From Macrocystis pyrifera (Eukaryota; Sar; Phaeophyceae; Laminariales; Laminariaceae): a stretch of DNA of 64,000 nt. The number at the start of each line of letters is the position of its first letter. Position 1 is the first letter of the stretch. This document shows, piece by piece, positions 42,321-54,842 of the stretch. Below the pieces are notes generated by a model. It was not told the origin of the DNA and made no database searches. It saw only the letters and a list, made by a program, of their open reading frames with translations. Location of the stretch: assembly GCA_031763025.1 (NCBI GenBank), contig JASSKH010000006.1:7809691-7873690 (forward strand), given 5' to 3'. The translations under genes and the position numbers were made by a program.

Positions 42321-43121
42321 GTTGAAAAAAAAATGGCTATTGTACGCTGTTTTCTATGCGGTTCGATTTCAAGCTTCAGATTCATTGGCTCAAGATGTTA
42401 TCCATGACAGCAAGCAGGAGCAGAACGATCGATGACTTGGATGATGACACAGCTGTATAGCGACGTTGCGCGGCGGCCGACGCGCGGTCGTCAGGCGATG
42501 CGTCTCTCCGTGGCCTTGCTACAGTAGGCTGGGGCGGGCTCGGGCCTAGAGACCAAGAGAAACACACTCGGCGTTCACCTCTCCATGGATACGTATTCGT
42601 AGACTTCAGCAGCAGCATAGCAGCAGTCAGTCACTACAAAACTGGTACTAAATACAGAGACAAGGTGACTCTAGGGCACTCGGCACGTCCCTTCGCTGCC
42701 AGGGGAAAGACAATCAGCGTGGGCTCGGACGCTCGGGTCCTACGCGCAGTGCAGCGCACGCAGCGCGTCTCTTCGCGGCGCTAGACCACAACAACAGCAG
42801 GTGGTCTCGGCGTCGCGTTGCTCGAATCTCTGCACGCACAATGAATACGATTATCCGCATATGATAGGAAGACTGTTTAGATTTGCGCACTGCACAGCTG
42901 ACAATGCGATCGGGTCAAAATCTGAAGCTCAAAGTATGAACCGCATCGGAAAGAGCCTTACACCCTCGTCTGTTTATAATGGCGGCAAGATACTAAAAAC
43001 GCGACACTAAAGTAGGAAATAGTATGGTTGGTTCTCGGTGGAGAAGTAGGTTGGTTTTTCGCCATATAGCGTTGCAGCATGGGCGGGTGGGCGGCAAACA
43101 CAACCCAAAGTACGGGCAACG

Positions 43122-43687
43122 GCTACACGGGGAGTTTGGCACGCCTTCTCGCAGCAGCAGCCTCCTTCCGACCCGCGCGCAGCAATGGTCAAGACAGCAC
43201 GAAAGAGAAGAGACAAGAAGAAGTATCAACGCAGCATGGTCGACTAGAGTACTACAGCAGTACTGTAGGTATTGAGGTTGCGACTCATAACCACGAAGTA
43301 CTAGTTTCCACGCAAGCATACCAACACACGGTCTTGTTGCAGGAGTGTGGTATCAGGAAAGGGTGATCTACGGGGGCTCGACAACCATGGTTGACGGACG
43401 AGAGCAACAACGCAACACTGTTGTATACCCCTCGCAACAATTGTTGACTAGGATTACGGCTATACGAGAAACGGTTAAACGGGGAGTTTGGCACACCTTG
43501 TAGCAGCAGCAGCCTCCTTTCGACCCGTGCGCAACAAGGGTCAACACAGGGCGAAATAGAAAGTTCAATCCGTATCATTAACGCAGCATGGCAGACAAAA
43601 ATACTACAGCAGTTCAGCAGGTATTGAGGTTGCGACTCATACCCACGAAATACTACTACTGTAGTTCCACGCAAGCGTAATGACACA
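43122..43687. repeat. Two diverged units of about 350 bp, copy 2
   Basis: Counterpart of 8,905-9,470. Confidence 0.7.
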
Positions 43688-44046
43688 AGATGAAGGTTGT
43701 TGTAGGGGCAACCTGGTGTTTGAGGGGTAATGGGTAGTTAAGATGAACCAATGAAGGAGTGAGACTGTTTCGGAGAGTTTCCCATACAATAAGAAGGGAT
43801 GTTTGGTACGGGGTGAGAATGAAAAAAAATGGCAGTTCCGGATGATTGATGAGGAAAAATAATGGCAGTTCAGATACGAGCAAGCAGCGGTAGAGCGGTG
43901 TGAAGCGGGGTCGTCGGTGCAGCGAGTATCCAGGATAGACAGCTAACGGGCAAGGCCCTGCACGAGCTGAATAGAACCGGGCAAGGGACGTCAGGGACTC
44001 GTCTAGTTGTTTTTTTCCAGCCCACCCTTCCGCAACATATTTCCAC

Positions 44047-44727
44047 GGCGGATGGGCAAACGAAGGGGAAGGAGACACATTGGTCGATTAGTAATGGCTT
44101 AATGTCGATCGCAAAGGCCGTTTGAAACGGAATCAATACATATTGATCGTTTGGTTTTCGTGGTGGGTTCCCGATCGCACGGGCCGTTAGAAACGGAACC
44201 ACTAGAAAGCACGCGTAAGTGGTGGTCGATTAAGTTAAGGCATAATCCCGATCGCATGGGCCGTTAGAAACGGAATCATCACATTGAATAATCGTTTAGC
44301 AATCGTGGTGGGTTCCCGGTATGAACAGGCCGTTAGAAATGGAACCACCCGAAAGCACAAGCACATAGTGGTCGATTAGTAGTGGCTTAATCCCGATCGC
44401 ACCGGCCGTTTGAAACGGAATCACTATACTCATATTCGTTTGGCAGTCGAGGTGGGTCCCCCGTATGAACGGGTCGTTAGAAACGGGAAAAACACCCGAA
44501 AGCATGCGCAACGTAGTTAGTGGTCGATCAGCCGTGATTTTCCGAGAGCACGGGCCGATATAAACGGAGTCATGGATTTTTATTAGTCGTTTGGCAGTCG
44601 TGGGAGGTTCCCGACATGAGAAGGCCGTTAGAAACGGAAGAATCCCGCGGAAGCACACACAAGTAGTGGTGGGTCAAGTGGGTTCCCCATCGCACGGGTC
44701 GTGAGAAACGGAACCACGAGACCGTGT
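44047..44727. repeat. Hairpin minisatellite, copy 2
   Basis: Counterpart of 9,830-10,510, with the same number and order of monomers. The array has therefore not changed size since the copies separated. Confidence 0.8.
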
Positions 44728-45049
44728 TAGCAATTCAGAGCCCCGGACTGAGCGGGTGCTCTGGAGGGGGAGGCGTTCCACTAGCGAAGCGCGACCGGTA
44801 AGGAGGTCGACCGCGTTTCGTTTGTGTGGGTGGGGGGGGAGGCGTAAGCAAGCGAAAAGGGACGGGGCGACCCCCCCCCCCTTTCTCTCTCATCCCTCCG
44901 TCTATTTTACATAGGGGTAAGGAAGGCGTACGCATGCCGGGGGGGGGGGGGGGGGGGGCAGGGCAGCCCCCCCCCCCCAACCATTTCGGCTTCTTCAATT
45001 AATATCAAGTATTTTTTCGTCGAAGTGGACAACCAAAGGTCTGGTTGCA

Positions 45050-45214
45050 GAGAGTGTGGAAACAAGGCAGGGAGATTCACGGGAGCTCGTCAACTATGGT
45101 TGACGGACGAGAACAACGGTGCAACACGGCTGTTTCCTCGCAACAATTGTTGACTAGGATTACCGCTATGCGGGGCGTTTGGCACATCTTCTCGCAGCAG
45201 CAGTCTCCTTCCGA
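45050..45214. repeat. TTGACGGACGAGA repeat unit, copy 2
   Basis: Counterpart of 10,826-10,990. Confidence 0.7.
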
Positions 45215-45816
45215 CCCTTGCTGTGCGCGGCGTGCTTCCGAGAGGAACTTTTGTGCCCGTGCATCGGTAACTCTTTGCGCGCGGGCTTCCATCCTTGCGA
45301 GTCTTTCCGATCGAGCCGCAAGTGCTCTGGGACCTTGCACGGCGTCAAGAACCTCTGAAGTGTCTTTGCGCTGATGCTGCCGCTTGCTGCTGCTGCTGCT
45401 GCTGTTGTTGTTGTTTGATAAATACTCCGATTCACTATCGAGCAGGAAGCGGCCCTGCCATAAAACGCCACAGAACATATCGCAAACCCCATGGGGTCAA
45501 GACCTTGCAGCCAGAAGCGACCTTGCACGGCCGTTTGCGAGCGGCGGGCAACGACTTCATTAACACCATTAGCTAATCCCGCTGAGTGAACCATGCTTTT
45601 ACAAGGTGATCTCCCTTTTGTTGCGATCCATGCGCTGCAGCCAATTTCCGAAAGATTTCGCTGCTCGTACCGACTCTGGCACAAGCGACTGTCTGGAAGC
45701 GATTGTCCGACGGGTGGGTCCGGGTCGCGTAGTTCAAGGCGCAGGGCTCCGTTGAATCCGAACGTTGGCCCAGACTGCTTGTATGTGTGTCCGCTATCGC
45801 GCGGTATACACGTCAA
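45077..45816 (-). pseudogene. Frame-broken counterpart of the 245-codon frame
   Basis: The N-terminal part (to about 45,470) and the Asn/Ser-run part (45,077-45,478) are now in different frames, because five bases (TAAAA) are inserted near 45,462 relative to copy 1. The Ser run is one codon shorter. Confidence 0.4.
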
Positions 45817-47565
45817 CGTCGGCGGTGGTTTGGGGCCAGATTTTGCGAGGATTGGAGTTTCTTTTTGAGGGAGGGCAGAGAGACAAGTTTCGATTTTCCG
45901 CTATAGAATCCCTAGGCAAACCTAGGGAATTTCGAGTTTGTCTAAGTCACCTGTCAAAGCCACAGCACCTATATACCGAACCTCAGTTATGTTTGATGTG
46001 AGGGAGGCAAGGGCAGCAACCACCACCACCAACAACAACAAGTTTCTGCCTCCATATACTGGTGCTCGAGCCCTCATATACCCGTTCCACCACCAACATC
46101 AACCACAAAAACGGGTAAACAAAGACGGCACACAAGCCGCTGATTGTTGCCTGGCATCTTAGTAGTGTCAGTAGTTAATACAGAGGGTTGAGTCACAACG
46201 TGGAGGGAGCGACGCGTGCCACGACAGGGGCGGCTGGTGGGCCTTGGGGAGGGCTGTTTATAGTGTTGTGCCACGGGGGCGGGGTGACAAGCGCAGCTCT
46301 CGCCTGCATGAAGATCGCCAAGCGCAGAGTGCAGATCGCCTGCACGAGGGACCCGCTGAGAGCTCGTCAAGACAAGAGCAGTTTGCAGCGTATCTTATCT
46401 ACCAGTATAACCGGGCACTTTCTTATATGGAAAAAAAAAAATAGCTTTAGTGCGGCAGCTCACCGAACTTCTCGATTTTGTTTGCATATATTCTTCCGAT
46501 TTTTTATGTGGAAAACCTGTTTCTCTGGATGGCTGAATTTCTTATGGGACGCGTTGAAATTCATTTCCAGGGGAAAACGTGCGCAGGTTCGGTAGAGAGT
46601 GAGCAGAGGGGGGGTTAGCCAGGCAGCTTCGCAGCCAGACAGCCGGACAGGTTTTGAGTTTTTCTCGTAGAGATCCCAGATAAACTGGGAAATATAATAA
46701 GGCTTCAAGTGATGGTATTGGATTGAATCGTGCATTACTGCACAACATTGTCGGAATGTAAATGAAAATGGAGGTAGCACCGGTCGAAAAGTTAACGAAA
46801 AAGGATTCAGCGTAGATGCTTACACTGCTGTAGAATATCGGCGTTCCTGTTCTAGATCATTTCCGTTATTTTCGGTGCTAGAGTCATTCATAACGACCCG
46901 ATGTTTTTTCGAGTTTTTCCTGAAATTCGACTTTTGCTGAAAAGAGGGAGAATATTGACAATTACAGGAGTAGCTCATTGAGATTATTGTCCGGACGAGC
47001 TACAGTAATAGATTGTTGAAATAATCGTCCAACTGATACAGAACCGTCACTACAACAGCTGCCGCCCTCGCGGAAGTCATACGCATGACAGTCCAACTGG
47101 TGGTGTCGGCCTAGCTAGGAGGCAAGCGTCCGTGCGTAGGGCCGTGAATACATCAGCAACTCTTTGTGTGACAACGCCCAAGGCGACAAGACTATCGGCT
47201 GTTGCTCTCTCAGCGCTGCTCACAGCGCGCGAGCGACTTACGTCGGCACGCCGTCTCTGTTGACTCGGCGAGGTGAGCCCAGAAACCCACAGCGCTTTCT
47301 GCGATCGGCCACGACCTGTTACTGGCCTCGGGACTGACGCCGGGAAGTCGTGCGCCCTCGCAAGTGGTGCCACGGCTCAAGCGGTGCGCCTGCGGTGCAG
47401 CGGCCCGATTATCTGTCCCCATTTTCTGTTTTTTCTCGAAAAACTTGAAATAGGGTTTTTCCTCGGTCCAAGTTTCTCGGTTTTCTCAGGGGAAACTAGA
47501 AAAATAATACATTACCAGCACTCCATTTTTCAGATTCGGCCCTCCTTAGGGGGGGGGGGGGGGGG

Positions 47566-47974
47566 GGTGGGGTACTCATGTTGTGGAGGCCGTAGTCGTG
47601 TGACCACAGATCCTCGCATCCTTACAATGCCGGGACGGAGAACGCCGGGTTTTCACCGACCAGGCAGACGTTGCTTGCACCAGGCGTCAAGCGCCGTGAG
47701 GTATTGGGGGAAAAGGCATGAAGGGTGAGCTGCATATAACTAAAAACCGCTTTTGAGGCGGGATTTCTTGTAATGGATAGCAGCTCCGAATCGATTAGGC
47801 TTCTGATGTGGCCGCTTCCAGAGACGGCAAAGGGCATACTATGTAACGGCCTAGTGGGTGCTTCAACATATACATAGTATGCGACACGAGCATCTCCTTT
47901 GTGCGGAGTCAAGGTTCTCCACCTCGCACAAATGATTTTTAACTCGACCATCAGTCGTGGTGACCGCCAAAAAA
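47566..47974 (+). repeat. Poly-G-headed family R1, copy 2
   Basis: Counterpart of 13,348-13,756, with a longer G head (about 18 G). Confidence 0.7.
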
Positions 47975-48062
47975 CAAAGCGGCACCCCGGTTGTATAGCT
48001 CGCGCAATGAGAGGCGTATTTCACAGCGTCGTCGCCAACCGAGGGTGTATGTGGTGAACTCG

Positions 48063-48456
48063 ATATAATGCATGGCCGTAGTCGTATGACCGTAGACCCT
48101 CGCATCCCTAGAATGCCGGGACGAAGCGCGTCAGGTTTTCACCAACCAGGCAGATACTGTTTGCACCAAGCGCAAAGCGCCGTGGGGTGTTCGGCGAATC
48201 GCCTGAAGGGTGAGCTGCATCCTACTAAGAACCGCTTGTGAGGCGGACTTACACATAGGTGACAGCGCCAAGGAGTTGATATGTTTGCGGTGTGGCCACT
48301 TCCACAGGCAGCAATGGGTATAGTATACTATGTGTCTGCCTCGTGGGTGCCTTACCATAGACACTACGTGATGCGATCATTCTCCTTGTACGGAGTAAAG
48401 GTTCTCCACCCCGCACAAATTATTCCACTCGGTCGCCAGCTGTGATCGACCGCCAA
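48063..48456 (+). repeat. Poly-G-headed family R2, copy 2
   Basis: Counterpart of 13,845-14,238; the 58-codon frame is intact. Confidence 0.7.
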
Positions 48457-48558
48457 AACAAAATGAAGAAAAAAGACGTTGCCCTGATTGTCTTGCTCAC
48501 GCAGCAAGAGGCATGGCTTACAGGGTCGTTGCTAACCGACATCACCCCAACCATTTAA

Positions 48559-48768
48559 GGAGGCGTGAAGGTGGCGGGAGGGCGGGACGGAGGAGGGGAG
48601 AACGGGGGTGGGGGGAACGAGGCGGGGCCACGGGATGGAAGCCGGGAAGAGGGCACACCCGGGAGGGTAAGGAGGCGTGCACGGGGTAGAGAGGAGCGGG
48701 AGAGAAGGGGGGCCGGGGGGGGGGGGGGGGGGGGGGCGGGGGGCGGAACGGGAGGGCACGGCGCGCGG
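48559..48768. repeat. G-rich tract, copy 2
   Basis: Counterpart of 14,341-14,565, shorter overall but with a longer pure G run. Confidence 0.8.
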
Positions 48769-48920
48769 AAGTATCAGAGACAAAGAGATATAATTGAACT
48801 ATCACAGCTTGTCCGGCGGCATTCCTCATTAAAAAACGCCGGGGGGGTACTCATTTGTTTCTTGCCTTAGTCATTTGAGCATTGACCACACACCCCTTTC
48901 GAAATAAAGCACGTATAAGG

Positions 48921-49096
48921 GGGGGGTATTCATGCCGTGCATGGCCGTAGTCGTATGACCATATCCCTTCGCATCCCTTCTATGCCGGGACGGAGCACGT
49001 CGGGTTGTCAGCGACCAGACAGACAATGCTGGTACAATGCACGAAGCGCATTGAGGTGTTGGGCGCGACGCATGAAGGGTGCGCTGCATGAGACAA
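48921..49096 (+). repeat. Poly-G-headed family R3, copy 2
   Basis: Counterpart of 14,718-14,893. Confidence 0.65.
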
Positions 49097-49132
49097 ACAC
49101 TCACAAACCATCACCAAAGAAACACAACCAAG

Positions 49133-49418
49133 GAAAAGGCTGAGGCTAAGGACAAGGCTAAGGTCAAGGCTAAAAGACCATGGCTAAGACCAAGGCTACG
49201 GCCACGGGTTAGATCAAGGCGAAGGCTAACTAGGGCAAAGACCAAGGCCAATGTTAGGGCCTATTGAGGCCAAAGATAAGGCTAAGGCCAACACCAACAC
49301 AGCGACCACCGTCAACACCGGCACCAAGACACTAGGCTAGGACGAAGGGGTACGGCCAACACGAAGAGCCAAGACACATACATGACCAAGGCTAAGGGCC
49401 AACGTCAAGACAAAGAAG
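49133..49418. repeat. AAGGCT/AAGGCC minisatellite, copy 2
   Basis: Counterpart of 14,930-15,215, same unit count. Confidence 0.75.
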
Positions 49419-49831
49419 GCCTCGCTGCCTTCCACGCACCCCCCCTGGCCCCGTTCCGTCAAAATGCCCCCCCCCCCCCCGCCACTTATGGTCGTACGAC
49501 TACGGCCATGCATATATCGAGTACCCCCCCCCCCCACCCGCTACCCTTATCATATCTTGCCGAGGACAGCCGTGGTTATTTCGCTGTTTAATATTTCCGT
49601 ACCGCCCCCTCTGCGCGGATACGAGGGATCCGATTCTCCTGCGCATATATCTTTTGTACTGTATCCCTGCGTATATGATGTTGTCTTCACATTCAACCGT
49701 TCTCCCGCCTTCTGCTCAACGAAATAGTTGTATATCTTCACTGGTACCTGGTATAAAACGGGCTGAATAACGGGAACAAAAAAATGGAGCATACGAGTAC
49801 CTGGTAAGAAATTAAAGCCTCCTATTATTGC

Positions 49832-49880
49832 GGGAGACCATAGTAAATAGGACCTACGGTATGCACAAAAGCCTATATAG
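49832..49880 (+). mobile_element. CGGGGGACC MITE left fragment, copy 2
   Basis: Counterpart of 15,632-15,680. Confidence 0.6.
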
Positions 49881-50220
49881 AACTACGTATAGATATCTCG
49901 ATCTCTGAGCGTGCTCGGTTGGTACATCCCTGGCCTCTCGGAGCTCCCACTTGGGAATCGCCTCCTTATACTTTGCCGGACCTTTGCAGCGGGTCTTTGT
50001 TTTCTCCAGTTTCAGCAAGAACAGCGGCAGCTCATCCCCGGAAGAATTATTCACATTTAGAGCCATACCATACTAAAAATTCAACAACACTCAATCAATC
50101 TATAAATATTTGTGAAATGAAAAGGTTTCGACATGTTGCAACGTCATATCATTCTCCCTTGTTCGGGTTATGTAGTATCAGTGCGCAGAAATGATTATTT
50201 AAAATTGTCCTGTTGAACCC

Positions 50221-50412
50221 GGGCAGCATCCAGGAGAGCCGCTGGTCTATATCTTTGACAAGGAATTACATACCTGGTATAAAATACGCGCGTTCGGTTT
50301 ATTACAAGTAAAAATGGAATATAGACGAGACGTATTACGCAGCTTTCAAAGTTGAGTATCAACTATTCAATCAGTCGAACTCACAGCTGACGTTTTTTTT
50401 TTTTTTTTTTTT
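50221..50412 (+). mobile_element. SINE-like element type II, copy 2
   Basis: Counterpart of 16,021-16,208, including TACCTGGTA at 50,271-50,279 and a longer T tail. Confidence 0.6.
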
Positions 50413-51649
50413 CAAGTTCTCTTTTGGGCACTTTCAGTCCTTTTTTTTTTCTTCTTCTTTCGTTTCGTGTGCGTGCGTGTACTTGGAGCACGGCATCGCG
50501 GGCGAACACGGCGCCGTCGCGGGTGTCGGCGGATGGTGGCCGGTAGAGAGGGGATTGCAAGGAGCGTGGTCGCCGGTTTCGTGGCTAGGCGTCGCGTGTG
50601 CCTCGAGGCACGAGGGAAGCATGAATGGGCCTTGTCTGGCCTCCATTTGTGGCTTCTGATAGAGTATATACGAGTTTATACGGGTCGTTCGGCGATTGCA
50701 ATATAATATTCAAGCGGTGCTTATTTTTGCGACCGGGCTTGAAGCTCAAAGAGGCAGGTAGGCAGGCTGAGCACCAACATTGTCGAGCTGGCGAACCACG
50801 ATCACGGTGAGCACCGGGCCTCACGCGAGGCGGGCGACGGGGTCCACTGTGGCAGAGAGTGAGGGAAGCTTTGCCCGGATCGAATCGGTGGCGAGATCGT
50901 TACGAGAGGGGCGGGCGGCGTACGAGGCTGAGGGAGAAGCTCTGCTGTTTGATTTTTAGATTTTGTTATGGGCAGATGCCCAAATCAGGTATACCTGATC
51001 CGTTTGAGCCAAAATCAGGTACATGCTAAAGCCAAGTAAAAAAAACGCGCGCCACGAACGGTGTGATGTCCATTACAATCCGGAAAAAAAAGAATGCGCC
51101 TAAAGCATTAATCGTGCCACATGGCCTCCAAAATCTGAATTGTTTTGTTTTCTTCAGGGTGTAGGTACCACGGGCTCCACTTGGACCCCGCAAAGAGTCA
51201 CTATTATTATGCTTCGTTAGTTTCGCCACGGCGGGAGCGCCAAGAGTATTTACTCTGGCGCCCCCCCCCCCGTTGACAGCTTTAAAGCTTCCAGACCGTC
51301 CTCGCGGAACCGCCTGCTCGGCACGAAATTATCTCGACGAAACGCCGAGTGTCCATGGTGCTGTGAAGACTGCTGTGAACGTAGAAAACAACAGTACACA
51401 CAACAACTAACTGGAGCACATCGCACACCCCAAAGGAGAAAAAGTGAAACCAGCGTACGCATGTATGCATGTATAATATACGTACTTTTACGTACGACGT
51501 ACGAGTACAGAGTTTATACGTCAATACAGAAGAATTTCAACCGAGGGAGGGCAGAGGCATACGGAGAGAAAACACAGTTTAGTGTACGTATGGCCTCTCT
51601 GATTGGTTCAAAGTTGGCCAAAATCAGTTGAAAGCTAGACAGAGTAGAA

Positions 51650-51794
51650 AAAATCAGGTGTACCTTGGCCTTTTCGTACCAAAATCAGTTACAATGTCAG
51701 CTTGGCCAATAGCAGGGCTCCTGGAGTGTGTTTTGTACTTGATTTCAGTATGTAACTGTTTTTGGCACGAAAGTGGCCAGGTATACCTGATTTT
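51650..51794. mobile_element. 44 bp inverted-repeat element, copy 2
   Basis: Counterpart of 17,447-17,591; arms 51,650-51,693 and 51,751-51,794. Confidence 0.65.
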
Positions 51795-52256
51795 GGGAAA
51801 AAGCCTTTTTTTATTCTTTTCTTTTTGACCAGGTGTATGGTGTTCCAATCAGGCAGGAAATTATTACACGAAAGGGGACAGGGATTTTTTTTTCTTTCAG
51901 AATTTTTCGGTTTCATCGTTTTTGCTGTGCTGCTGTGCCGTGCTGTGCTTTATCTTTCGTACATACGAGTACAGACACAGAGCATACCGAAAGAAGAAGA
52001 TAAGTACCTTACCTGGGGTGTGTACGTACGCACGACATGTGAGCGAGCGTAGCGGAAAACCGACCGCGACGCGAAGCGTATGTGACGTCAGAGCTGTTTT
52101 CTCCTGAAGCATGGCGGCGGGACTCTTGGCATATTATCAAGTTGCCAGTTTGCAACTACAGCAGTCATGAAAAACGGGTATAATTTTATATCATGGACCT
52201 CTGGCCGCTTCGGATAATTTTATGTACTACGACGTATTCCTTCCTGAGCGAGCGTA

Positions 52257-52278
52257 GCGGGCGGCGTAGGCCGCCCGC
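52257..52278. other. GC hairpin, copy 2
   Basis: Counterpart of 18,048-18,069, unchanged. A TACGACGTA lies just upstream at 52,228-52,236 where copy 1 has TA. Confidence 0.7.
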
Positions 52279-52299
52279 GGAGCGAAGCGCCTTGTATTT

Positions 52300-52352
52300 A
52301 CCTATTTTCACTAACAATATTTGGTCCTATTTACTATTATTATGGTCCCCCG
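52300..52352 (-). mobile_element. CGGGGGACC MITE terminal fragment, copy 2
   Basis: Counterpart of 18,091-18,143. Confidence 0.65.
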
Positions 52353-52515
52353 TAATAATACAAGTGTGTGTTCTATCAACAATAAGTACTGGTACTTACA
52401 AAATACCAAAATATACGTACTTGTACCTGGTACCGATGTATTCCGTACATTTCCAGGTACTTGTACAGGTATGATGCAAAGTGTAAACCGTCGCAGGATA
52501 ATATGTGATCGTCCG

Positions 52516-52560
<45 letters not shown>
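52516..52560. repeat. 45-base poly(A) tract
   Basis: Counterpart of the 58-base tract at 18,313. Confidence 0.9.
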
Positions 52561-52562
<2 letters not shown>

Positions 52563-53950
52563 AGCGCACATTATACCCAGTCTTTCAAGTGGAATATAGT
52601 CGGCCGGATCAGGTCAGAGGACCTGAGAATTGATCTCGCGTCGCTTTAGATCGGACCACCACAGCCTCGCACGATAGTGCGATGTGCCAGTACGACCACG
52701 ACTGCTTCGATGCGCCGTGTACGATTGCCAATTTATCCCTTCTAAACCTGAAAAAAAAAAAAAAAAAAAAACATATACCTGGTACGTACTACGATACAAC
52801 AGCAGTATACTGCTGTATCATGATACGTACGACTTTCATCACACGAAAAAAATCATTGATTGAGAGTGTCTTGACAAACCCCGCGTGCTGTACCGTGCCG
52901 CTGAGAACATACTCACAACAGAGTGGCCTGGCTGGACACGCACACAGACACAGCACAGTGAACACCCGATACGCCTACTACCCGGGGAGAGCAGTTATTG
53001 TAACGATATCGACACAGCACGACACATGAGACAGCAGAGAAGGGTGAAAAAATTCATCGTTTAGTAGTTTCATTGTCTCGTTCTCGCTTGCCTTTGCTTG
53101 AGCCCATGACCACGGAAACCGTCCACAGAACGATTGCCTCTGCCATGCTGGATAGACAGGATGCGACGATAAGAAGAACGAGTTGAAGGATGGGGGTAGT
53201 CAAGCGCATACATCTCATGGAAAAATCAAGATCAACTCGCCCACGATTTCGGGGAGTCTCCGATAAAATTGCGGCATTTTTAGCACCCGGCGAGACGGCG
53301 AGACTGTCAGGTTTTCGCGAAACGTCTAAAAAACCTGCAGCAGTTGAACCGCATGTACCGGGAAGTTGGTTGATCTGCCTACCTGCGTGTGTATGAACAA
53401 CGCTCCTGCGTGGCATTGTTGTCACGTTACCGTGTGACGCCTGCATCGGGATTATGCCGATGCTTATTTTCGGAGGGCTCAGCAGAACATCGAGAGCAGA
53501 ACAGTCTATGTATACTCGTCATTACTCGCATTATCAGTATTAAAAAAAAAAAAGAAGGATCGAAAAGCGCCACTCGCTAGCCTGCCTGCAGAAAAAACAC
53601 GAACATCACCTCCTGTGCTGTTGGATCACCTTCTGCTATTTTACAGGTGTGTGCTTGCTGTGTTTTTCATATATCAAGAGCAGAAGAGGCCAAGAACATG
53701 TACGATAGTGAGATTCATCAAAAAACACGTACTTGTACGTCAAGACCTGCTGCAACATTTACAGGGAGTATTAAAAATTTTCCGGTGTCTTGGTGTGTAT
53801 GTCACGTGTGAACTGCTGTAAACCAACTTTCGACTGTCTTGTGTACCCCGGCCCTCACTTGTCGATCTGCTGTTTCAGTGCGCGAAATGGTACTGGCCGA
53901 AATCAATTGGAAATCGCACCAGCTGTAAGTATTATCGTCTCGTCGACCCT

Positions 53951-54187
53951 GGTGGCATCCAGGGGAGTCTCTGGACAGTAGTCAATCGCGAGGGGAATAA
54001 TGGAAAACGCGCGCGGTTCACGCAGCTTGCAAAGTTGAGTATCGACCGATCTGCCGATCGGTTGAACTCACAGCTGACGTGCTTTCTTAGTTTCTTGTAA
54101 AAAACAAAAGTATTACGCAGCTTGCAAAGTTGAGTATCAACTATTTCATCAGTCGAACTCACAGCTGACGTATTTCAAAATTTATAA
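53951..54187 (+). mobile_element. SINE-like type I plus 3' module, copy 2
   Basis: Counterpart of 20,083-20,320. The A tract between the two modules is interrupted (AAAAAACAAAA). Confidence 0.6.
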
Positions 54188-54204
54188 TTCGTTTTTTTTT
54201 TTTT

Positions 54205-54460
54205 TAAATACGTCAGCTGTGAGTTCGACTGATCAAAAATAAATTGACCCCAAATTCAATTTAATTATTTCGTACTGGAAATAGAGAGAATTATTTATTT
54301 TCCGTCTTCGGGCACACGAAATAGTTGATACTCAACTTTGCAAGCTGCGTAATACGCCTCGTCTATATTCCATTTTTACCGAATTTTACAAGTAATGTGA
54401 TAAACCGAGCGCGCGTATTCTATATGTGATTCCTTGTCAAAGATATACCTGGTAGGCCAG
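54205..54460 (-). mobile_element. SINE-like type II, inverted, copy 2
   Basis: Counterpart of 20,335-20,590. It has plain TA at 54,322-54,323 where copy 1 has TACCTGGTA. Confidence 0.6.
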
Positions 54461-54760
54461 AAGAAGTATTTGTACCACAGGCACATTGCAGTATCAATCA
54501 AGACCACGAGTGGTAAAAAAAGTCGGGACGGAACGACACGGTACGGGAACGGGACAACCATGTGATATTTCCTTCCCGTCCGCGAATTCCCGACCCGCCT
54601 CGTCCTTGATTTATGTTCCCGCCGTCTAGGTACTATCCCGCCGTACACCGGAACGTGTCTTGTCCACGTCCCAACTATTTGTCATCCCAGTGTTGTCTGC
54701 CCTTTAGTTGCCATCCCATCTCGACGTTCGCGCACAGTTTCTCCCATCCCGCATTTCACA

Positions 54761-54842
54761 CCTACGGTACACACAAAAACCTATACATTTACCTATTTTT
54801 ACTAGCAATATTTGGTCCTAGTGTATTTACTATGGTCCCCCG
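54761..54842 (-). mobile_element. CGGGGGACC MITE, nearly complete, copy 2
   Basis: Counterpart of 20,889-20,970, also with TAGTGTA (54,819-54,825). Confidence 0.65.
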
